Origin: an uncultured Anaerolineaceae bacterium
Lineage (GTDB): Bacteria > Chloroflexota > Anaerolineae > Anaerolineales > Anaerolineaceae
Direction of reading: 5' to 3'
NCBI GenBank assembly: GCA_937907495.1
Contig: CALESS010000312.1
Span: 1 to 5,003, forward strand
Length of the DNA stretch: 5,003 nt
The notes beneath the pieces are model-generated. The model was given only the letters and a program-made list of their open reading frames with translations. It searched no databases and had not been told where the DNA came from. The position numbers and the translations under genes were made by a program. Below are positions 1 through 5,003 of the stretch, piece by piece. Positions within the stretch are counted from its first letter, which is position 1; each line of letters begins with the position of its first letter.

Positions 1-993
1 GATTTCAAAGGTGAAGGAAGAATGCTCCAGCTCGCGGGCGGGGATATCGTATTTTCCCAGGCTGCCCAACGCTGCCTCTGCCAAAGCAAGGCGTTCGGCT
101 GTGGCAAGGGTGGAAACATACTCCAAAAGTTGCGAATAGCCATAGGTTGCAGGAGCATGCGGGAAGAGTAAGCCAGCCAGCAGGCGGATTTCCAGTTGAG
201 GGTCCATCCACTGGCAGGTGCACCAATCCTCATGGGAGGGGGAGGAGGGGATTTGCGAACACCACCTCTCCAATTCCAACCGGGCGGTTTGAAGGTAGGC
301 CGAAGGTTCTGCATATTTCAACAGGGTGGGTACAACAGCACTGGCAGCAGCCTTGATTTCTTCACCTGCGCAGCGGACTTCCGCCAGCGGGTGGGAAAGC
401 ATCTTGGTGAGGGCATGCTCAAGCGCCCGGGCGTTGATGGTGATGCCCACATTTGCCAGGCACGCCGCCGGGAGGTAGTAACGGCAAACGTCAATGTAAT
501 CCGAGCGAATACGCCGCTCCCAGGCGGCTTCACTTTCATCCGGCTTGCGGGGAGAATCCCCGGCGATGACGGCCTTGATGAGGGGCAGGGATTGCTGGTA
601 ACTTTGGAGGAGTTGATGAACTGTTGAAAGGTAATCTTCCAGGAAAAGCGAATCGCGAATTTCGCCGGGGATGTAGAAATCCTCCGTACCCCATTTTTGG
701 TAGCGGGTGGATTTTTCTGTGTAGGAGGCCAGGCGGTTGGACTCCAGGCATTCCACAGCCAGCCGGGAGATATTCTCCACTGCGATGTGTAACACAGCAT
801 GTTCGGCGACCGAGGCATGACCATAGCCCACAACCCACTTCTCGTGGAATTCTGAGCTTTTTTCATCCGTCAATTCAGCGGCGATTTCTCGAAAGGAAAG
901 CGGTGAACGACTGGTTTTGGCGAAGGTGACGGCAATGGTTTCCGGGGGGATGTGCTGGGGATCGAGCAGGTAGATCTTTCGCTCAGGGGACAT
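1..993 (-). CDS. thyX: FAD-dependent thymidylate synthase (ThyX/Thy1) family protein, tandem-domain type, 5' part only
   Basis: The frame is open for all 331 codons from the ATG at 993 to the left edge, so the 3' end is missing. The first half shows the ThyX fold signature: GHASVAEH (residues 58-65), NISR (74-77), then SNRLASYTEKSTRY (85-98), which corresponds to the family's RHRx7S dUMP/FAD-binding motif. A C-terminal ThyX-like stretch follows, with LP (174-175), INAR (186-189) and AEVR (204-207). After a linker, residues 320-331 (RELEHSSFTFEI) repeat the EH-type start of a Thy1 domain, so a second copy begins at the edge. In the first copy RHR is replaced by SNR, and the usual arginine after the NAR motif is not evident. 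By family knowledge ThyX makes dTMP from dUMP using methylene-tetrahydrofolate, NADPH and FAD in the cytoplasm. Here I infer that domain 1 is degenerate and any activity lies in the unseen domain 2. The start is supported by a GGAGG nine bases upstream, and the gene overlaps the end of ribF by 11 nt. Family assignment is firm; catalytic activity is not. Confidence 0.85.
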   Translation of the reverse strand, partial: MSPERKIYLLDPQHIPPETIAVTFAKTSRSPLSFREIAAELTDEKSSEFHEKWVVGYGHASVAEHAVLHIAVENISRLAVECLESNRLASYTEKSTRYQKWGTEDFYIPGEIRDSLFLEDYLSTVHQLLQSYQQSLPLIKAVIAGDSPRKPDESEAAWERRIRSDYIDVCRYYLPAACLANVGITINARALEHALTKMLSHPLAEVRCAGEEIKAAASAVVPTLLKYAEPSAYLQTARLELERWCSQIPSSPSHEDWCTCQWMDPQLEIRLLAGLLFPHAPATYGYSQLLEYVSTLATAERLALAEAALGSLGKYDIPARELEHSSFTFEI

Positions 994-1912
994 GGGCCAA
1001 TACCTCCCGCGCAGATTGGATATCCTGTTGGATTTGGGTTAACAAGGCTTCGACCGAGGGAAACTTGCGCTCGAGCCGTAACTGATTGACGATTTCCAGG
1101 CGCAGTTGTTGTCCGTAAAGGTCGGCAGAAAAATCGAGAATATGTACCTCCAGGCGGGGTTCGGTGATGCCATTCTCGAAGGTCGGGCGAAAGCCCAGGT
1201 TCAAGACGGATGGCATCCGATGGTGGTTAACCCATGCCCAGGCAGCATAGACACCCGGCGCTGGCAGTCGCTTTTCCGGCCAGACCTGAAGATTGGCAGT
1301 GGGAATACCGATGTGGCGACCGCGGCCGTCTCCATGGATCACCTGCCCGGTGACTGAATACCAGCGACCGAGAGCAGTTGCCACCTTTTTCATACTACCT
1401 TCAGCGACCCACTGGCGGATGAGACTTGAGGAGATAATTTGCCCGTTCATTTCGACGGGTTGCAATGCCCGCAGTTGATAGCCAAATTCATGCCCCAAAT
1501 CCCGCAGAACATCCACCGTCCCCTGGCGGCCGCGCCCGAGAGCGAAATCGTAACCGACCCATAGCTGCTGTAAGCGGGTTTCCTCCACCAACTCGGCTAT
1601 GAACTGGCGGGCGGTCTGGTTGGCGAGCTGGGAGGTGAACGGCAGGGTTATCACGCCATCCACGCCCAATGCAGAAATGAGATCGGCGCGTTCTTGGGGA
1701 GAGGTAAGGTAATAGGCTTCCTGCAGGTTGCGCAAGAAGACGGCTGGATGCGGGTGAAAGGTGATGACATACGCCGGAGCGTGTTGTTGACGCGCGCCGG
1801 CGACCATGGTGCGGATGATGCACTGATGTCCAAGGTGGACACCATCGAATGAGCCAATTGTGACCCAGGCGTCTCTGGCTTTAAGGTCCTTCAATGAGGA
1901 AAGATGTTGCAT
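983..1912 (-). CDS. ribF: Bifunctional riboflavin kinase / FAD synthetase RibF
   Basis: The 309-residue protein has the usual length for bacterial RibF, which phosphorylates riboflavin to FMN and then adenylylates FMN to FAD in the cytoplasm. The N-terminal nucleotidyltransferase domain shows GSFDGVHLGH (residues 20-29), FHPHP (52-56), VGYDFALGRGRQG (119-131) and the SSSLIR form of the ISSTxIR motif (161-166). The C-terminal flavokinase domain shows GDGRGRHIGIPTAN (194-207, with the PTAN ATP/Mg loop), GFRPTF (240-245) and LEVHILDF (254-261), whose glutamate 255 matches the family's catalytic base. All key motifs are present, so both activities are expected. The ATG at 1912 is chosen because the in-frame TGA that ends truB lies just upstream and the FDGVH motif begins soon after. 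No good Shine-Dalgarno is visible there, so translation probably couples to truB 15 nt upstream. The 3' end overlaps the thyX-like gene by 11 nt. Confidence 0.96.
   Translation of the reverse strand: MQHLSSLKDLKARDAWVTIGSFDGVHLGHQCIIRTMVAGARQQHAPAYVITFHPHPAVFLRNLQEAYYLTSPQERADLISALGVDGVITLPFTSQLANQTARQFIAELVEETRLQQLWVGYDFALGRGRQGTVDVLRDLGHEFGYQLRALQPVEMNGQIISSSLIRQWVAEGSMKKVATALGRWYSVTGQVIHGDGRGRHIGIPTANLQVWPEKRLPAPGVYAAWAWVNHHRMPSVLNLGFRPTFENGITEPRLEVHILDFSADLYGQQLRLEIVNQLRLERKFPSVEALLTQIQQDIQSAREVLAHVP
1003..1007 (-). promoter_or_regulatory. Shine-Dalgarno site of the thyX-like gene
   Basis: On the minus strand GGAGG (within GGGAGGT) lies 9 nt before the ATG at 993. It sits inside the last codons of ribF, so the thyX-like start has its own ribosome site despite the overlap. 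This decides the start of a gene otherwise defined only by an open frame running off the edge. Confidence 0.75.
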
Positions 1913-1927
1913 GGTTTGGCGAACCGC

Positions 1928-2833
1928 TCAGGAGAAGAATACCTTTTTGGGCTGCCATTCCTGGGTTTCGGCGTTGAATTCCAGCAGGGCGACGAGTTCA
2001 CCGGCTTCGGAAATGCCGCGGCCTCGCTCCGGGCTGCCGGGTTCGGCCGGAATACGGTTTCCATGGCGGAGGGCATCCACCTGGTCGTGGGTCACTTCCA
2101 CCACCGGCCAATCGGAAAGAGCTTCGGCGGCGGGGATGAGGAATTGATACCAGTTGCCGGCTTCAAAGCCTTCACGCAATTTGCGCATGGGTATGGCATC
2201 CCGCAGCGTGAAGCGGCCGCTCTTGGTGCGCCGCAGACCCACCAGGTGAGCGCCGCAACCCAGGGCTTCGCCCAGGTCGTTGGCCAACGAACGCACATAC
2301 GTGCCGCTGGAGCAATAGACATCAATGACGGCTTCCGGGGGTGCCCATTCCAGCAGTTCCAGGTTATATACGTTTATTTTGCGGGGGGCAAGGTCCACCT
2401 CTTCCCCTTCGCGGGCCATTTCGTAGGCTCGTTTGCCTTTGACTTTGATGGCAGAGAAGGGTGGTGGTGTTTGCTCGATCTCTCCGACAAATTGTTTGAG
2501 CGTGTTCTCAAACTGCTCTTCTGTAATGTTGACGGGAGAGGAGGCGGTGATGGTGCCATCGGCATCGTAGGTATCCGTGGTGGCACCCAGGCGGATGATG
2601 GCCTGGTAACGTTTATCCGAGGCGGAAACGTATTCACTGAGACGAACAGCCGGCCCCAATAGGACCACCAAAACGCCAGAAGCGCGGGGATCGAGCGTGC
2701 CGGTATGCCCGGCCCGCCGGATGTTGGTGCCACGGCGGATGATTTGAACGACATCATGGGAGGTTAACCCAATGGGCTTATCCACCACCAAAACGCCGGA
2801 AATAGCATTCTTAACATCAAAATTATCTTCCAT
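1928..2833 (-). CDS. truB: tRNA pseudouridine(55) synthase TruB
   Basis: TruB converts U55 in the T-psi-C loop of tRNA to pseudouridine and also acts as a tRNA folding chaperone. With the start at 2833 the protein is 301 residues, normal for the family. Visible motifs are GVLVVDKPIGLTSHDVV (13-29), RRAGHTGTLDPRASGVL (39-55) with catalytic Asp48, DKRYQAIIRLGATTDTYDADG, the PPPFSAIKVKGKRAYE block, and SSGTYVRSLANDLG followed by HLVGLRRTKSGRF; a short C-terminal PUA-like segment ends the protein. The frame remains open to an ATG at 2905, but that 24-residue extension lies in A+T-rich DNA and lacks family similarity. The ATG at 2833 has AGGGGAG upstream and directly precedes conserved sequence, so I prefer it. 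The gene follows a 128-nt gap after nrnA and is followed 15 nt later by ribF, the common truB-ribF pair. Confidence 0.95.
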   Translation of the reverse strand: MEDNFDVKNAISGVLVVDKPIGLTSHDVVQIIRRGTNIRRAGHTGTLDPRASGVLVVLLGPAVRLSEYVSASDKRYQAIIRLGATTDTYDADGTITASSPVNITEEQFENTLKQFVGEIEQTPPPFSAIKVKGKRAYEMAREGEEVDLAPRKINVYNLELLEWAPPEAVIDVYCSSGTYVRSLANDLGEALGCGAHLVGLRRTKSGRFTLRDAIPMRKLREGFEAGNWYQFLIPAAEALSDWPVVEVTHDQVDALRHGNRIPAEPGSPERGRGISEAGELVALLEFNAETQEWQPKKVFFS

Positions 2834-2961
2834 ATTTCTCCCCTGTTCCTTTTTATATTTTTCCCATACGTGTATTAATTTTACCAAATCTTGCAAGAAA
2901 TACATGAGAAATATGTGAACATGTTTAAAATCTATGGGTTTATAAATAACGGGCGAGTAAA
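2834..2961 (-). promoter_or_regulatory. A+T-rich nrnA-truB intergenic region, possible internal promoter
   Basis: This 128-nt gap is the only substantial non-coding stretch; 38 of its 128 bases are G or C, clearly lower than the flanking genes. It holds the truB ribosome site and an 8-bp palindrome AACATGTT (2918-2925), with a further ACATG at 2902-2906. The best sigma-70-like pair is TTGCAA (2891-2896 region, minus strand) about 16 nt before TACACG, and the match is poor. No G+C-rich hairpin plus T-run is seen after nrnA, so a terminator is not supported. A promoter or processing site serving truB-ribF-thyX is plausible from position and composition only. Confidence 0.35.
2838..2844 (-). promoter_or_regulatory. 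Shine-Dalgarno site of truB
   Basis: AGGGGAG on the minus strand lies 4 nt before the ATG at 2833. Purine-rich and correctly placed, it supports the shorter truB start over the in-frame ATG at 2905, which has no comparable site. Confidence 0.6.
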
Positions 2962-3948
2962 TTATGCGTTGTTCTTAGGCGCACCATTCAGGCTTTTTTG
3001 CAAGGCAAGGTGAGCCCGGGTGGCTTGAAGAACTTTGGATTTGACTTCATCGAGGGAGCCGGGGATTTCGGCCCCGGCCGCGGCGGGATGCCCGCCACCG
3101 CCAAACCCCAGGGCGATTTTTGAAATATCCAGGCCGGGCTGGGCGCGCCAGCTTACCTTGACCTTGTTATCCCGCTGTTCCACGAAGATGACAGCCACAT
3201 CCGTCTCGTCTATTGCAGAAAGAATGTTGATCAAATCTGCGTCATCATTGCCGTTATAGCCGGCAACGGCGCGGTCTTGCAGGGTGAGAGTACCCCAGGT
3301 GATACGGTTATCCCGTTGTAAGCGCACCAGGCACTGCCCCCAGTAGAGTACCGACTCGAAGGAACGGCGAATGAGCGCCCGGTTATATAGCTCCGAAAGG
3401 TTCGCACCGTGATCCATCAATTTTGCTGCCAGGCGCAAGGTGTGAGCCGTGACGTTCGGAGTACGGAAGCCGATCGTATCGCTGACCAGGCCCGTCAGCA
3501 AGGCACGGGCAACGGGCTGGGTAATCGTCAGCCCCCAGTCTTCCATCTTCTCTGCCAGAATGCCGCAAGTGGCCTCTGACTCGGGGTGGACGACGTTCAG
3601 ACGAGCAAATTCGAGGTTGGTGATGTGGTGATCAATATTGAGATCGGGAGCGCGTTCCCCCAGGATGCCGCCCGTTCGATTGAGATCAGAGCAATCCACC
3701 ACGATGGCGGCATCAAACTCGCCCTTGATTCGGCGGGAGATCAGTTCGTGACCGGGTAAGTGCCGAAAGCTGAGTGGAACGCCATCGTTGAGGACAAATT
3801 GAACATCCTTTCCGGTATTCTGAAGCGCCATGCCGAGGCCCAGCAGAGAGCCGACAGCATCGCCATCGGGCCGGATGTGCGAGATGATGACATATTGCTG
3901 GTGACTGGCAAAGAACTGCCGGATGAGCTCATCAGGTGCCTGGTTCAT
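2962..3948 (-). CDS. nrnA: DHH/DHHA1 phosphoesterase, NrnA-type oligoribonuclease / pAp phosphatase
   Basis: The 328-residue protein matches the size and layout of NrnA, which degrades 2-5 nt RNA fragments (nanoRNAs), and in several bacteria also hydrolyses pAp or linear dinucleotides such as pApA. The DHH domain has HIRPDGDAVGS (residues 24-34, metal ligands H24, D28, D30), VVDCSD (83-88, D85), the name-giving DHH in NIDHHITN (106-108) and GLVSDTIGFRT (153-163, D157). The DHHA1 substrate-binding domain ends with GGGGHPAAAG (283-292). All Mn-binding residues expected for the family are present, so it should be active. Its ATG overlaps the rbfA stop as ATGA, with only a GGGGA abutting the start, which points to translational coupling with rbfA. 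Which substrate dominates (nanoRNA, pAp or c-di-AMP products) cannot be told from sequence. Confidence 0.93.
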   Translation of the reverse strand: MNQAPDELIRQFFASHQQYVIISHIRPDGDAVGSLLGLGMALQNTGKDVQFVLNDGVPLSFRHLPGHELISRRIKGEFDAAIVVDCSDLNRTGGILGERAPDLNIDHHITNLEFARLNVVHPESEATCGILAEKMEDWGLTITQPVARALLTGLVSDTIGFRTPNVTAHTLRLAAKLMDHGANLSELYNRALIRRSFESVLYWGQCLVRLQRDNRITWGTLTLQDRAVAGYNGNDDADLINILSAIDETDVAVIFVEQRDNKVKVSWRAQPGLDISKIALGFGGGGHPAAAGAEIPGSLDEVKSKVLQATRAHLALQKSLNGAPKNNA

Positions 3949-4382
3949 TCCCCGGCCAGATCCTCTTCACTGTCAATTTCTTCGTCCATTTCCTCCGCAG
4001 GGGGTGTCACTTCCTCATCCGTTGAGACGGCGGGGGTTTCGCTTCGCAATGAAGCCAAAACGCGCTCAATCCGGTCCGCCCGCTCCGGGGTGGGATCCCA
4101 ATGGAAGCGAAGGCGGGGAAATACTCGAAGTTCAATCATTTGGGCAAGGGCGTGGCGCAAAAAGCCGCTGGCATGTTCCAAAGCCGCCAGCACCTCTTTT
4201 GCCCGCTCCTGGCCTTCGATGGCAGAAACGAAGATTTCAGCATAGGATAATTCGCGGTCCACCTTCACCCCGGTGATGAATACACCAGAAAGGCGGGGAT
4301 CGTTGACCCGCATGACAATCATTTCAGAAAGGTCTTCCCGGATGCGGTCTGCGATCCGATCCAGACGTAATTTTGAAGGCAT
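3945..4382 (-). CDS. rbfA: 30S ribosome-binding factor RbfA
   Basis: RbfA binds the immature 30S subunit and helps 16S rRNA 5' end maturation, especially in the cold. The 145-residue protein has the single KH-like domain: RLDRIADRIREDLSEMI at the N terminus, then VNDPRLSGVFITGVKVDREL (26-45), AEIFVS (48-53), SGFLRHALAQMIELR and the FPRLRFHWD strand, followed by ERADRIERVL. The last 30 or so residues (about 115-145) are an acidic, low-complexity tail rich in Glu and Asp, longer than the short end of many RbfA proteins and probably disordered. The ATG at 4382 is backed by a strong AGGAGGT. The gene follows infB by 12 nt and shares ATGA with nrnA, the standard infB-rbfA-nrnA order. Confidence 0.95.
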   Translation of the reverse strand: MPSKLRLDRIADRIREDLSEMIVMRVNDPRLSGVFITGVKVDRELSYAEIFVSAIEGQERAKEVLAALEHASGFLRHALAQMIELRVFPRLRFHWDPTPERADRIERVLASLRSETPAVSTDEEVTPPAEEMDEEIDSEEDLAGE

Positions 4383-4386
4383 CGTT

Positions 4387-4393
4387 ACCTCCT
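4387..4393 (-). promoter_or_regulatory. Shine-Dalgarno site of rbfA
   Basis: AGGAGGT on the minus strand is an almost ideal anti-16S match, 4 nt before the rbfA ATG. It begins one base after the infB stop codon and fills most of the infB-rbfA gap, so rbfA has independent ribosome loading even though it directly follows infB. Confidence 0.8.
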
Positions 4394-4394
4394 G

Positions 4395-5003
4395 TTATCC
4401 GTTGCGCTCGATGATGAAGCAATCGAGAATATCACCGGGCTGGAAATCATTGAAGCCTTTGAGGCCAATTCCACAATCCAAACCCTGCCGCACTTCGCGC
4501 ACATCATCTTTTTCGTGCTTGAGGGAGGAGATTTCTCCCTCGAAAATACTTTGTCCGTTGCGGATGACGCGGACGCGATGGGAGCGCCGGACTTCGCCTT
4601 CCCGCACCCGGCAGCCGGCAATGTTTCCGAGTTTGGAAATTTGGAAGACAGCGAGAACCTCGGCTTTGGCGAGGTGGTTTTCTTTGAATTCAGGCTCCAG
4701 CATGCCGGTTAAGGCTTTTTCAATATCTTCGGTCAGGCGATAGATGATTTCGTACATGCGGATACTGACACCTTCGCTCTCGGCAAGGCGGCGGGCGGCT
4801 GTATCTGCCTGAACGTTGAAGCCCACAATGAATGCCTTGGAGGCTGCCGCCAGCATGACATCGCTCTCGGTGATGTTGCCGGTTCCGGCGTGCAGGATAT
4901 TGACCGCGATTTCGGTCTTGGTGAGGTCGTTGAGAGAGTTGACGATGGGTTCGAGAGAGCCCTGGACATCCGCCTTGATAATCAGGCGGAGTTCCTTGAT
5001 TTC
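4395..5003 (-). CDS. infB: Translation initiation factor IF2, C-terminal part
   Basis: The frame is open from the right edge to the TAA at 4395-4397, giving the last 202 residues of IF2; the N-terminal region and GTPase domain lie outside. IF2 is the GTPase that brings initiator fMet-tRNA to the 30S subunit and promotes 50S joining. The fragment starts at the IF2 core domain III (EIKELRLIIKADVQGSLEPI, ILHAGTGNITESDV, SKAFIVGFNVQAD) and continues through EGVSIRMYEIIYRLTEDIE and MLEPEFKE. It ends with the C-terminal beta-barrel that binds fMet-tRNA: SKLGNIAGCRVREGEV, SLKHEKDDVREV, LDCGIGLKGFNDFQPGD. The tRNA-contacting ECG motif reads DCG, a conservative change. An internal Met at codon position 4856 is not a start, since conserved sequence continues upstream of it. 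rbfA follows after 12 nt. Confidence 0.97.
   Translation of the reverse strand, partial: EIKELRLIIKADVQGSLEPIVNSLNDLTKTEIAVNILHAGTGNITESDVMLAAASKAFIVGFNVQADTAARRLAESEGVSIRMYEIIYRLTEDIEKALTGMLEPEFKENHLAKAEVLAVFQISKLGNIAGCRVREGEVRRSHRVRVIRNGQSIFEGEISSLKHEKDDVREVRQGLDCGIGLKGFNDFQPGDILDCFIIERNG

Noticed and set aside
235..250. G-rich run (GGGAGGGGGAGGAGGGG) as a G-quadruplex or regulatory element
   Set aside because: It encodes the IPSSPS part of the thyX-like linker in the minus frame, and codon use for Pro/Ser explains it.
318..866. Minus-strand open frame of 182 codons in the left region
   Set aside because: It is in a different frame of the same DNA as the thyX-like gene, whose frame is open from 993 to 1 and has ThyX motifs. 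The alternative product is Pro/Ser/Arg-rich and resembles nothing.
1904..2662. Long plus-strand open frame (252 codons) opposite truB
   Set aside because: It lies antisense to a full-length, motif-complete TruB. It is rich in Gly/Phe with no recognisable domain, as expected for a shadow of G+C-biased third positions.
2834..2905. N-terminal extension of TruB to the ATG at 2905
   Set aside because: The extra 24 codons are A+T-rich, unlike the gene body, precede no family motif, and the ATG at 2833 has a better ribosome site.
2902..2924. ACATG...CATGT inverted repeat as a terminator for nrnA
   Set aside because: The stem is only 5 bp, A+T-rich, with a 13-nt loop and no following T-run, so it is too weak to call.
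3760..4245. Plus-strand open frame of 161 codons spanning the nrnA-rbfA junction
   Set aside because: It is antisense to two recognised genes and low in complexity (Ser/Arg-rich); no ribosome site or family motif was seen.
4441..4520. IF2 C-terminal variants (KHEK and DCG in place of common KRYK and ECG) as signs of a divergent factor
   Set aside because: The changes are conservative or resemble forms I recall in other bacterial IF2 proteins, and all surrounding motifs are intact.

Overview
The window is a compact bacterial chromosomal segment in which every recognisable gene lies on the minus strand. Transcription order (right to left) is infB (3' part) - rbfA - nrnA - truB - ribF - thyX-like (5' part). 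This is the downstream half of the classical nusA-infB translation/RNA operon. Gene order, the moderate-to-high G+C of the coding sequence, and above all a long FAD-dependent thymidylate synthase-like protein that appears to carry two Thy1 domains suggest a Chloroflexota (Anaerolineae-like) genome. That placement is inference; nothing in the window proves the taxon.

Right block (4395-5003): the last 202 codons of translation initiation factor IF2, covering the end of the protein after the G domain. Next come rbfA (3945-4382, cold-shock/30S maturation factor with an acidic tail) and nrnA (2962-3948, DHH/DHHA1 phosphoesterase). These three are tightly packed: a 12-nt gap with a strong Shine-Dalgarno between infB and rbfA, and an ATGA overlap between rbfA and nrnA.

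Middle: a 128-nt A+T-rich gap (2834-2961) is the only sizeable non-coding stretch. It precedes truB (1928-2833, tRNA U55 pseudouridine synthase) and is the natural place for an internal promoter or RNA-processing site, although no convincing promoter or terminator can be read in it.

Left block: truB is followed after 15 nt by ribF (983-1912, riboflavin kinase/FAD synthetase), which overlaps by 11 nt an open reading frame filling 1-993 and running off the left edge. That ORF has ThyX-family motifs. Its first Thy1 domain has lost the RHR signature and a second domain is just beginning at the window edge. The enzyme that makes FAD is therefore cotranscribed with a relative of an enzyme that uses FAD, at the position where many bacteria carry rpsO.

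Functionally the cluster joins ribosome assembly and initiation (IF2, RbfA), RNA turnover (NrnA), tRNA modification (TruB) and flavin/thymidylate metabolism (RibF, ThyX-like). I found no RNA gene, mobile element, CRISPR array or clear terminator. Apart from the tandem ThyX-like gene and its location, the region looks like ordinary housekeeping DNA.
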